Source: an uncultured Bacteroidales bacterium (GTDB taxonomy: Bacteria; Bacteroidota; Bacteroidia; Bacteroidales; Muribaculaceae). From it: a DNA stretch of 17,900 nucleotides. Positions 7,480 to 14,605 of the stretch are shown here, piece after piece. The translations under genes were made by a program, and so were the position numbers. The notes beneath the pieces were generated by a model, which saw only the letters and a list, made by a program, of their open reading frames with translations, was not told where the DNA came from and did not search any database. Every line of letters starts with the position of its first letter. Position 1 is the first letter of the stretch. Where the stretch lies: positions 1-17,900 of the forward strand of contig CAJLWO010000055.1 of NCBI GenBank assembly GCA_905210435.1. Direction: 5' to 3'.

Positions 7480-8628
7480 TTATTCCACAGTAAGAGTTAT
7501 TGTGAAATCTTGATTTGATGGGATTAGGGGGAGTGTGCCGTTTGTCAGGCGGTTGGAGGATGAGAATTGAGGAGAAAAAGTTGTGCCGTTTTTTGACGGC
7601 GGAGTATTGCCGGTATAAGTTACGTGCATTTTGGCTACAGTTCCGGGTGCGATGATGTCGCGTGCAAGGCAATGCGCTACATAGCCCATAGTGTATCGCA
7701 GGTTTAATTCTATGCAAGGAGCTATTCGGTAGCAATCAGTGGAGTCTTTATATACCATCATGTCAATGCCGCAAATGCCTGTGTAGGTGTTGCCTATCAG
7801 GTCGGTAAGTATTGTTCCCAATGATTGGCGGATACGTTCAAGACAAGATGAAGCTACATATTGTGTGATAATGGCAGAGAGATATTGTTCGGATGCTATG
7901 ATATTGCCGGTGTAATTGCCTCCTGAAAGTGTTTCGAATACGGAGAGACCTACGTAGCGGGCATTGCCTTCGCTTATTTCGAACAGCATGGCGAAATCGA
8001 CAATCTTGTCGAGACGCGGTTCTGCCAATACGCTTCCTTGGCTTTTTATCGTGCCTTCGGCGTGGCGGAGAAGTGCGGAAGCATTCATTCTGTCGGAATA
8101 GATGACGCCTCGTCCGCTCGATGACCAGGGCGATTTTATTACCACTGACTTATGATTGCGGATATATTCAGGCAATAACGCGGTGTCGGAGATTTCTACG
8201 GGCATCGATACGTCAATTCCGGCATCTTTGAGCCGGCGGTTGATTATTACCGATGAACGGCGGTGGGAGAGGAGTCGTATGCGTTCGATGGCTTCAGCAT
8301 CCGGCATGAGTCCGACAGGTACGCCTGCGCGCTGCAAACTGTCGGCGATGGCATGCGACCATCCCCACGGACGCACGCATTTTACGCGTCCGATATTTTC
8401 CGTAGTCAAGATTTCAATATCTTTTTTCAAAATGGGAGCCATATCGCGCAACCACTTGGCATCAGCGGAATTGGACGTAAATATAATGTCGCCGTCACCG
8501 GCAATCCATGCAGGCAGCATCGCGCCCCGTTCGCGCAGCAACATGGCATTACGCGGTGGAGTGAATCGCCTGAGATTATTCCCAAGCGCAATATCGTTTT
8601 CAGGATTGAATATCCAGAGAGTATCCAT
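7480..8628 (-). CDS. ATP-grasp-like protein of unknown function
   Basis: A 382-residue cytoplasmic protein (no signal, no membrane segment). It opens MDTLWIFNPENDIALGN. The middle and C-terminal parts carry hallmarks of an ATP-grasp ligase: a phosphate-loop strand VVIKSPWSSSGRGVIYS (162-178, K165 as candidate ATP-binding Lys), an acidic metal position in GICGIDM (D289), and IELNLRYTMG (E307, N309, R311), which resembles the E.N.R magnesium and acyl-phosphate motif of the fold. ATP-grasp enzymes join a carboxylate to an amine, thiol or other nucleophile. The substrate is unknown, and no ligation partner lies next to the gene. Its promoter region is shared with divergent mutL. Family assignment rests on motifs only. 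Confidence 0.75.
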   Translation of the reverse strand: MDTLWIFNPENDIALGNNLRRFTPPRNAMLLRERGAMLPAWIAGDGDIIFTSNSADAKWLRDMAPILKKDIEILTTENIGRVKCVRPWGWSHAIADSLQRAGVPVGLMPDAEAIERIRLLSHRRSSVIINRRLKDAGIDVSMPVEISDTALLPEYIRNHKSVVIKSPWSSSGRGVIYSDRMNASALLRHAEGTIKSQGSVLAEPRLDKIVDFAMLFEISEGNARYVGLSVFETLSGGNYTGNIIASEQYLSAIITQYVASSCLERIRQSLGTILTDLIGNTYTGICGIDMMVYKDSTDCYRIAPCIELNLRYTMGYVAHCLARDIIAPGTVAKMHVTYTGNTPPSKNGTTFSPQFSSSNRLTNGTLPLIPSNQDFTITLTVE

Positions 8629-8649
8629 TACAGCAGTTTTTTAGAATTG

Positions 8650-8657
8650 CAAATTTA
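8650..8657 (-). promoter_or_regulatory. -7 box for the ATP-grasp-like gene
   Basis: TAAATTTG on the minus strand fits TAnnTTTG and ends 21 bases before the ATG at 8628. A -33 TTTG at the right distance was not seen. Confidence 0.4.
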
Positions 8658-8695
8658 GTGAATTTTCAACATTATGTGGCATTTATCAACACGTG

Positions 8696-8727
8696 TTGTG
8701 GATGGTGGGTGTAATTGATTATCTTTG
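8696..8727 (+). promoter_or_regulatory. Promoter of mutL
   Basis: TATCTTTG at 8720-8727 matches the -7 consensus, with TTG at 8696-8698 and a 21-base spacer. The implied leader to the ATG at 8796 is about 60 bases and contains two tiny reading frames. Confidence 0.55.
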
Positions 8728-8770
8728 TGGTAATAGCGGTAAGGACGTAAATTAAATAATCAGACCGATA

Positions 8771-8799
8771 ATGCCGCATATATGATTAAGGAGATATGA
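8771..8799 (+). other. Two mini reading frames chained into the mutL start
   Basis: ATG at 8771 encodes MPHI and stops with TGA at 8783-8785, overlapping the ATG at 8782 as ATGA. That second frame encodes MIKEI and stops at 8797-8799, overlapping the mutL ATG at 8796, again as ATGA. An AAGGAG (8788-8793), rare in this window, lies inside the second frame just before the mutL start. Overlaps of this kind permit termination-reinitiation coupling. It may also be coincidence in so short a span. Confidence 0.3.
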
Positions 8800-10700
8800 G
8801 CGATATAATCAAATTGTTGCCGGATTCAGTGGCTAATCAGATAGCTGCCGGTGAAGTGATACAGAGACCGGCTTCAGTGGTCAAGGAATTGGTTGAAAAT
8901 GCCATAGATGCCAAGGCTACCGATATAACTATTGTGCTTAAGGACGCGGGGCGCACGCTTATTCAGGTTGTGGATAACGGTACAGGCATGTCGCCGACCG
9001 ATGCCCGTATGGCATTCGAACGGCACGCCACGTCGAAAATTACCGTGGCCAACGATCTTTTCGCACTCAGTACGATGGGCTTCCGCGGTGAGGCGCTTGC
9101 GTCAATTGCCGCTATCGCGCAAGTGGAGCTTATTTCAATGCGTAGGGATGACACTGTCGGCACACAGATATTTATCTCAGGATCAAAAGTGGAGTCGCAG
9201 CAGCCTGCGGCAGCCGCTCCCGGCACAAACATTATGGTTAAAAACATATTTTTCAATGTGCCGGCGCGTAGGAAATTCCTTAAAAAAGATTCCGTAGAGC
9301 TTAATAATGTGCTTCATGAATTCGAACGTCTGGCGCTCGTAAATCCGGATGTCGACCTCACGATAATCCATAACGACGTCACTCTCCATCAGTTGCGGCA
9401 TGCCACTCTCAAGCAGCGTATCGGCAACCTGTTCGGAAAGTCAATCGAACGCCAGCTTATCCCGATTGAAACGGAGACGTCGATTGTAAAGCTGTCGGGA
9501 TTTGTGGGATTGCCGGAGAATGCGCGTAAACGCGGTGCATTGCAATATCTCTTTGTCAACGGCCGCAACATGCGCCACCCATATTTCCATAAAGCGATAC
9601 TCAACTGCTACGAACAGCTTATACGCCCCGAGGAGCAGCCCAACTATTTCGTCAATTTTGAGGTAGACCCCTCGACTATCGATGTCAATATCCACCCTAC
9701 GAAAAACGAAATCAAATTTGAGAACGAACAAGCTATTTGGCAGATTCTTAACGCTGCGGTACGCGAATCGTTAGGCAAATTCAATGCTGTACCCTCGATT
9801 GATTTTGACCGTGACGATGATGTGCCCGAAATTCCGGCATTTGATCCCAATGCCGACGCTATGCCTGATTTTTCGGCTTCGACGGATTATAACCCGTTTG
9901 CTGACACTACTCCTGCCGTGCCGCCCGCGCAGCCGGGATGGCAGCGTAAAGGCGGAAATGTCTTTGATGACTGGGATAAACTGTATCGTTCGTTTGAAAA
10001 CACGCCGGAGACGACCGTGCACCCCGACAGCGACAATCTTTTTGCCGGCGCAAGTACTGCCGGTGAAGATACTGATGTTGTGGCGAGCCGGATTAACGGT
10101 ACAGATTCTGCCGGTGAGACAGGTGCTGCCGGTACGGGTGCGCCGAAATCAACCGTGCAGTTCAATGACCGCTATATAATCACACCCACAGCTACGGGAC
10201 TACTGATTATCGACAAGCATCGCGCGCATGTACGGGTGCTGTACGAATCGTATGTGAAAAGTTGCGGGGGGACTCCGATTCCGTCACAGAAAGTGATGTT
10301 TCCTGAAGCTGTCAATCTCACCCCGGCCCGTATTGCCATACTTAACGAGTATCGCGATGACATTACCGCTATGGGATTTGATCTGGAGGCTATGAGTGCT
10401 GATACTTGGGTGATCAACGGTATACCTGCCGGCATCGACGACACTGACAACGTGCAGTTGCTGACGTCGCTGCTCGACGACCTGCAGACCGGCACGGATA
10501 TAACGCAACGCAGTGTCCGGCAGTCGATAGCGCTGCATCTTGCCAAGGCCGCGGCCGTGAATGCTGCCCGCCAGCTGTCGGAAAGCGAGGTGGAGCATCT
10601 GCTGAGCAGTCTGTTCAGTCTTGCCACTCCTGCCTATACGCCCGACGGTAACAAGGTGATGGCGGAAATCTCTACCGCTGAAATCAAAAGTCTGTTTTAG
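8796..10700 (+). CDS. mutL: DNA mismatch repair protein MutL
   Basis: A 634-residue MutL, the ATP-switched matchmaker that links MutS-bound mismatches to strand removal. The N-terminal GHKL ATPase shows NQIAAGEVIQRPASVVKELV with catalytic E31 and N35 (ELVENAID), the DNGTGM motif (D60, G62, G64) and GFRGEAL at 95-101. The transducer domain follows to about residue 330, with FVNGRNMRHP and IDVNIHPTKNEIKFEN. An acidic, Pro/Ala-rich linker spans about 335-450. The C-terminal dimerisation domain begins near FNDRYIITPT and holds DKHRAHVRVLYE at 473-484. This aligns with the endonuclease motif DQHA(X)2E(X)4E but lacks Q, A and the first E, so intrinsic nicking activity is doubtful. The stop codon lies inside the end of a repeat element. 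Confidence 0.96.
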   Translation: MSDIIKLLPDSVANQIAAGEVIQRPASVVKELVENAIDAKATDITIVLKDAGRTLIQVVDNGTGMSPTDARMAFERHATSKITVANDLFALSTMGFRGEALASIAAIAQVELISMRRDDTVGTQIFISGSKVESQQPAAAAPGTNIMVKNIFFNVPARRKFLKKDSVELNNVLHEFERLALVNPDVDLTIIHNDVTLHQLRHATLKQRIGNLFGKSIERQLIPIETETSIVKLSGFVGLPENARKRGALQYLFVNGRNMRHPYFHKAILNCYEQLIRPEEQPNYFVNFEVDPSTIDVNIHPTKNEIKFENEQAIWQILNAAVRESLGKFNAVPSIDFDRDDDVPEIPAFDPNADAMPDFSASTDYNPFADTTPAVPPAQPGWQRKGGNVFDDWDKLYRSFENTPETTVHPDSDNLFAGASTAGEDTDVVASRINGTDSAGETGAAGTGAPKSTVQFNDRYIITPTATGLLIIDKHRAHVRVLYESYVKSCGGTPIPSQKVMFPEAVNLTPARIAILNEYRDDITAMGFDLEAMSADTWVINGIPAGIDDTDNVQLLTSLLDDLQTGTDITQRSVRQSIALHLAKAAAVNAARQLSESEVEHLLSSLFSLATPAYTPDGNKVMAEISTAEIKSLF

Positions 10701-10893
10701 AGCTTGTCTAAAATTCATATTACTTTGCTTTTGAGGGTCTTGTCAGTGTCTTTTTTGCTCGCTCTTCAGTCACGTAGCTACGGCTACGCTCGCTCTTTGC
10801 AAGCAAAGCGACTTCGTCGATGACATCGCAAGCAAAAATCCATCTGACAATTCCTCTCAAAATCTGCATCATATAAATTTAGACAAGCTCTTA
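10697..10893. mobile_element. 191-bp palindromic MITE-like element in the mutL stop codon
   Basis: The element occupies 10700-10890. Its ends are a perfect 13-bp inverted repeat, GAGCTTGTCTAAA (10700-10712) and TTTAGACAAGCTC (10878-10890), flanked on both sides by the trinucleotide TTA (10697-10699 and 10891-10893), as expected of a target duplication. The interior is also imperfectly palindromic: TTTTGAG, TTGTCAG and TTTTTGCT on the left are mirrored on the right, with two small hairpins at the apex (GTAGC/GCTAC at 10774-10787 and CTTTGC/GCAAAG at 10795-10808). A 10-base direct repeat GCTCGCTCTT occurs at 10757 and 10788. No frame codes for a transposase. A TNA duplication with GAGC-type ends recalls IS5-family (ISL2/IS1031-like) elements, so it is probably a non-autonomous derivative; that link is inference. 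Confidence 0.65.
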
Positions 10894-10915
10894 GAAATAT
10901 ACGGCACAAAATCGT

Positions 10916-10976
10916 CTTGTTCTCCTGTACTTTTGTTCAAAAATATATTATTTTAACAGGAGTACAAGAGAACAAG
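10916..10976. terminator. Long hairpin between convergent mutL and the DUF6377 gene
   Basis: Arms 10916-10937 and 10955-10976 pair over 22 positions with 19 Watson-Crick pairs, two G-U wobbles and one mismatch; the outer part is CTTGTTCTC/GAGAACAAG. The loop is 17 AT-rich bases. Its place between convergent genes suits a bidirectional terminator, although no T tract follows directly. Confidence 0.5.
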
Positions 10977-11000
10977 GGTTGTTGTCCGGCCTTTTGAGGA

Positions 11001-12575
11001 TTATTCGTTGATGGCGCCTATCGCCATGATGTTTTGCTCGAAGTTGTCGCGGTCGTGTGCGCGGTTGCGCAGTTTGTTGCGGTAAGCATAGATTGTATTG
11101 ACCGAGTAGTTGAGTATCAGGGCTACTTGGTTGGTATCCTCAAGTCCGAGACGCATGAACGCCAGAATACGAAGATCGTTATTGAGCAGTTCCCCCTCTT
11201 TGAGTACAATCTTTTCCTTGAGCAACGCGTTTACATCGTCAATAAAAGTAGGGTAGATGTGGAGGAATGCATCGTCAAAAAGTTTATAGAATTCCTCGCT
11301 TTGTTCCTCAACAAGTTTGCCTGATTTGGTGATTTTGTAAAGGTCGTCGACCTGTCCTGATGAAATCTTGCGGTTGGCTATCTTGCAGAACTGGTTTAGT
11401 TTGTCGATATATATGGAGCAAAGTCGGAAGAACTGGCTTATGTAGATTTCTTTTACATGGTTGGCTCCCTGAAGCTTGATTTTTAGCTGGTTCTGTTTGC
11501 GCATCTGATTGCGGAGCGCTATCAGGGCAATGACAAGCACTATGAGTATGATAATTATGCATCCGATTACCATGTATATGCGGTAGCGCCATGCCTCTAC
11601 CTGGTCGGAATGGGCTTTCTGTATGAAAGGCAATGCGGCCGACGACTGTACTATGCGCATTGTAGCATTGCATTCCACTGCATTGGTGAGCGCTGTCGAC
11701 AGATAGTCGTAAGCACGGTCGATATCATTGTCTTCCGACATCATCACACCTAATTCCTGAAGTGACATCACCTCTCTGACCGCCCCTTTAATATCTGCCA
11801 TAGCGGAGAGAGCCAGATAGTATGTCTCTTCCTCCCTGTTACCCTTTTCGCGGGCAATGGTTGCGAGCATGTGGCATGCACGGGCATATAGGTTGCTGTT
11901 GGGCGTGATATGGTCAAGCAGTTCGAGCAATATCACTTTCGCTCTTTTGTAATCACCTTTTTCTATAAGATCCTCGCCGTAGTAGAGGTCGTATGTGAGC
12001 GATTTGTGGTCGAGTACATTCAGGAGCGAGTCGCGGTGGGCTATGACTTTCTGATTCCAGAAATTGCGTGTGTCGGGGTAGTTGGTAAACAATGACGAAA
12101 TGTAGGAATACATCTGTCGGCCCGATGTATGGTAAAAGGGAATTTCCTGTGGCGGAAGAGCTGAAGCATTGATGGCTTCGTACTCGTTGACAGCGTCCAT
12201 CACGAATCCGGACAGGGGCATCATCGTAGCGCGTTTCGCACGGAAGCGGAATGCATTTATGGAGTCGCCGATTTCCAGTGATTTGTCGTATCCGCGGGTA
12301 TAATACACGAGCGCGGAGTCGTTGTTGAACGAGCTGAACAGGTCGCCCATCTGCATGGTGAGTTCAAGTTGGCGCCCATCGGGGATATTGTCGGTAAGGC
12401 GATGCCTTATCGAATCGATGCGCGATTCGCGCGCCCGTATGTATTCCGAGCGCTTGGCAATCTCCTTGTCAAGCTGCTCCAACGATTTCTCCACATCGGT
12501 TCTGGTAATGGTTATTGCCAGGCCGGAGGCTGTGCCTATACATAGCAAGCATAATGAAATTATAAATCTGTTCAT
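11001..12575 (-). CDS. DUF6377 membrane-anchored TPR/HTH regulator
   Basis: A 524-residue protein starting MNRFIISLCLLCIGTASGLA, a cleavable signal. An upstream ATG at 12599 adds 8 residues and overlaps the likely promoter, so I prefer 12575. Residues about 25-325 are helical, TPR-like and predicted periplasmic, with a coiled-coil-prone start (SLEQLDKEIAKRSEYIRARE). One membrane helix lies at about 333-354 (IYMVIGCIIIILIVLVIALI), followed by a basic cytoplasmic segment. The C-terminus, about 462-507, looks like a LuxR-type helix-turn-helix: NNDLRILAFMRLGLEDTNQVA then LNYSVNTIYAYRNKLRNRA. The layout matches DUF6377 proteins of Bacteroidetes, thought to be membrane-bound transcription regulators. 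The signal and target genes are unknown. It is divergent from the AraC-family gene. Confidence 0.85.
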   Translation of the reverse strand: MNRFIISLCLLCIGTASGLAITITRTDVEKSLEQLDKEIAKRSEYIRARESRIDSIRHRLTDNIPDGRQLELTMQMGDLFSSFNNDSALVYYTRGYDKSLEIGDSINAFRFRAKRATMMPLSGFVMDAVNEYEAINASALPPQEIPFYHTSGRQMYSYISSLFTNYPDTRNFWNQKVIAHRDSLLNVLDHKSLTYDLYYGEDLIEKGDYKRAKVILLELLDHITPNSNLYARACHMLATIAREKGNREEETYYLALSAMADIKGAVREVMSLQELGVMMSEDNDIDRAYDYLSTALTNAVECNATMRIVQSSAALPFIQKAHSDQVEAWRYRIYMVIGCIIIILIVLVIALIALRNQMRKQNQLKIKLQGANHVKEIYISQFFRLCSIYIDKLNQFCKIANRKISSGQVDDLYKITKSGKLVEEQSEEFYKLFDDAFLHIYPTFIDDVNALLKEKIVLKEGELLNNDLRILAFMRLGLEDTNQVALILNYSVNTIYAYRNKLRNRAHDRDNFEQNIMAIGAINE

Positions 12576-12596
12576 GCAGAAAAAATTGCTAATATA

Positions 12597-12604
12597 CAAA
12601 TTTA
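12597..12604 (-). promoter_or_regulatory. -7 box for the DUF6377 gene
   Basis: TAAATTTG on the minus strand matches TAnnTTTG and ends 21 bases before the chosen ATG at 12575. This supports that start over the ATG at 12599. No clear -33 box was seen. Confidence 0.4.
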
Positions 12605-12789
12605 GAAAAAAAATATCATATAAGCATTATGGGCAGCCGTTTTATTTTGCATCGGCCTGTAATAACAGATGTAGAGTAAAATATTGCAGCTCAAGCTCGC
12701 TGAAATTACCTGAAAAATACGATTCTGTTAGGAGAATTGGAGTATATTGTGTAACTTAGCAAAACTATAATTCGTTTATTCCTAAAATA

Positions 12790-13689
12790 ATGGATACAAG
12801 TTCATTATCACAATCTGAAATATTACGGCTGAACAATGATTTCGCCGAGTGGAACAATTCTTATCTTACGGTCATTGACTCGGTTGAAAAAGTCAACGCC
12901 GAGTTCAAACTGCCGCTTAAAAATCATACGGTATTATTAATTGTATGCATAAAAGGTTCGCTTGAACTTGGTTATGACATGACGTCGGTAGAACTGGTTA
13001 CCCGCTCAATAATGGTGCTTTTGCCGGGACATCTGATACGGAAATATCATCCTTCGGACGATTTCGAGGGTTTTATGATTTCGTCATCTATTTCCAATCT
13101 CGCAAATATGTTGCCGCTGATGTCGCGCATTCTTGTCTGCTCGCTCCATTACAAGGAGAATCCTACGATACAGCTTGACGAGGAGGAATTTCTCAATCAG
13201 GTATTGTTCCGCGACCTGCTAAAGCATAAACTTGCGCGGTCAAAAGACCATTTTGACCTGCTTGTTATCAATAAATTGTGCGAAGGGATATTTTGTGAGA
13301 CACTTAATAATTATTCGAAACGCATTCATGGTGCCATCAACGCGCAATGCAGCCGCGGCGATGCTTTGTTCTATAAATTTATCGTTGAGATAGAGAACAG
13401 TTTCAAGCAGGAGCGCTCAGTAAGCTATTATGCCGACAAGCTATGCGTATCGCCGAAGCATCTGTCGGCGGTTGTCAAGGATGTGAGCGGACGTACGGCG
13501 GGGGAGTGGATTGACTATTATGTCGTGAATGAAATAAAACGGCTGCTGACGTCGACCGACCTTTCGATACAGGAGATAAGCTGCAAGCTGCATTTTGTCA
13601 ACCAGTCATTTTTCGGCAAATATTTCAAAAGCCATGTCGGAATGTCGCCGCGCGATTTCCGTAACAAGATACTTTTGCCCGGATTCTGA
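12790..13689 (+). CDS. AraC-family transcription regulator
   Basis: A 299-residue regulator. Residues about 25-110 resemble a cupin-like sensing domain (TVLLIVCIKGSLELGYD, RSIMVLLPGHLIRKY). Residues about 195-293 are the AraC/XylS DNA-binding domain with two helix-turn-helix units: SVSYYADKLCVSPKHLSAVV at 210-229, then SIQEISCKLHFVNQSFFGKY at 259-278 closing with FKSHVGMSPRDFR. The second unit has the usual F..QS.F...F pattern and the G.SP..FR ending. The ligand and regulon are not visible; only the divergent DUF6377 gene is adjacent, with 214 bases between the two starts. The stop codon is followed one base later by the repeat element starting CTTAAG. Confidence 0.9.
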   Translation: MDTSSLSQSEILRLNNDFAEWNNSYLTVIDSVEKVNAEFKLPLKNHTVLLIVCIKGSLELGYDMTSVELVTRSIMVLLPGHLIRKYHPSDDFEGFMISSSISNLANMLPLMSRILVCSLHYKENPTIQLDEEEFLNQVLFRDLLKHKLARSKDHFDLLVINKLCEGIFCETLNNYSKRIHGAINAQCSRGDALFYKFIVEIENSFKQERSVSYYADKLCVSPKHLSAVVKDVSGRTAGEWIDYYVVNEIKRLLTSTDLSIQEISCKLHFVNQSFFGKYFKSHVGMSPRDFRNKILLPGF

Positions 13690-13690
13690 G

Positions 13691-14022
13691 CTTAAGGGGT
13701 ATAGATAGGGGAGAGGGCGTCTCGCCATCGGAGTATTATCTTTACACACTGAAAGTTACTACGGGGGCGAGACGCCCCCGCCCCAATGCTGTTTACTTAA
13801 GGATAAAGGCGCCCGTCAGGCCGCCGATTTAATTATAACTCCTTGTCTGCCACCGAGACGGATGTGATGTAAATCGGCGGCCTTCGGGCGCCGTTGCTAT
13901 GCTTCGGCCTACCGGGCACACCTTCGCTATGCTCCGGTGTACCCGGTTACTGCTAAATCGGTATCCTATCGGATACCAGCCGATATTGACGCCTTAAGTA
14001 AACAGCATTGAATCGCGTCCCT
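13691..14022. repeat. Composite repeat of nested hairpins (copy A)
   Basis: This fills the whole gap between the araC-type gene and the next gene; no reading frame is credible. In order: CTTAAG; a long inverted pair GGGCGTCTCGCC (13715-13726) and GGCGAGACGCCC (13766-13777); a perfect 19-bp inverted repeat (13784-13802 and 13992-14010, CAATGCTGTTTACTTAAGG). The 19-bp repeat encloses three hairpins. These are GGCGCCCG...CCGATTTA (13808-13831 with 13870-13892), ACCGGGCACACC (13911-13922 with 13936-13947, one mismatch) and GGTATCC/GGATACC (13960-13966 with 13971-13977). The right end continues to ...CGCGTCCCT at 14022. Two segments recur at 17805-17900. The first hairpin may also end transcription of the upstream gene. 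Confidence 0.7.
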
Positions 14023-14040
14023 ACAAATTTACATAAATTT

Positions 14041-14499
14041 TCACCCTCCGTACGCCGGCAGCTGCGGTATGAACTTATAGCTCATCGCATCGTAGTCGAT
14101 GGCACAGCAGTAATGCTTCAGCCCGTTTGACACGGCAAGATACCGCGCGCGAAGCACCATATTGTAACGGACTATCTGGTCAAACACCTGCTGCGTGATT
14201 TCGACATGCGGCGCCTTGTACTCCACAATGATATACGGCTCGCCGTGCGAGTCATACACCACCGTATCCGCCCGTCGCGACAGGCCGTTCAGCCGCAGCG
14301 ACACCTCATTGCCTATTATCGTAGCCGGATAACCGAGTACTCCGCCCAGATAGCCCACGAAATGCTGCCTGACCCACTCCTCGGGCGTAAGCTTAACGTA
14401 GGCGTTGCGGCACACATCATATATGCGCACCATGTCGCCGTCGCGCCGTAGCCTCGGGGCGACAAGCGGCGGCAAATTAAGTCGTGGAAAGTTATCCAT
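14041..14499 (-). CDS. HsdR_N-like PD-(D/E)XK nuclease-fold protein
   Basis: A 152-residue protein resembling the stand-alone type I restriction HsdR N-terminal domain family (PF13588 type). Candidate active-site residues of the PD-(D/E)XK fold are D78 (SRRADTVVYD) and E93-x-K95 (IIVEYKAPHVE), followed by a conserved-looking helix QQVFDQIVRYN. There is no helicase, specificity or methylase gene nearby, so this is not a working restriction system. Pairing with divergent holA recurs in Bacteroidetes genomes as far as I recall, which suggests a housekeeping or DNA-repair role. That role is inference. The intact motif suggests nuclease activity, but the substrate is unknown. Confidence 0.82.
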   Translation of the reverse strand: MDNFPRLNLPPLVAPRLRRDGDMVRIYDVCRNAYVKLTPEEWVRQHFVGYLGGVLGYPATIIGNEVSLRLNGLSRRADTVVYDSHGEPYIIVEYKAPHVEITQQVFDQIVRYNMVLRARYLAVSNGLKHYCCAIDYDAMSYKFIPQLPAYGG

Positions 14500-14525
14500 A
14501 TCGTTTCGCGTTCGGAAATTTTTGT

Positions 14526-14535
14526 GTAAATTTAC
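14526..14535. promoter_or_regulatory. Palindromic box between the HsdR_N-like gene and holA
   Basis: GTAAATTTAC is a perfect 10-bp palindrome placed 26 bases from the minus-strand ATG (14499) and 70 bases from the holA ATG (14606). It gives TAAATTTA, one base from TAnnTTTG, on both strands. Facing holA, a TTTC at 14504-14507 sits 19 bases upstream, close to a -33 box. It may serve as a two-way promoter core or an operator. Confidence 0.3.
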
Positions 14536-14605
14536 GCAAATAATTCACGTATCGGCGGCTTTTGCATCAAAAAACTGACGGCCGCACGCTAAACAACACT
14601 TACAG

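Noticed and set aside
13691..14022. CRISPR array, because of many repeated units in a short space.
   Set aside because: The units are inverted repeats of different sequence, not direct repeats with spacers, and there are no cas genes.
14022..14045. TTATGTAAATT on the minus strand resembles one arm of a XerCD dif site, near the composition switch.
   Set aside because: No matching second arm lies at the required 6-base spacing.
14041..14499. HsdR_N-like gene as part of a restriction-modification or defence system.
   Set aside because: No methylase, specificity subunit, helicase or other defence gene is nearby; the neighbour is housekeeping holA.
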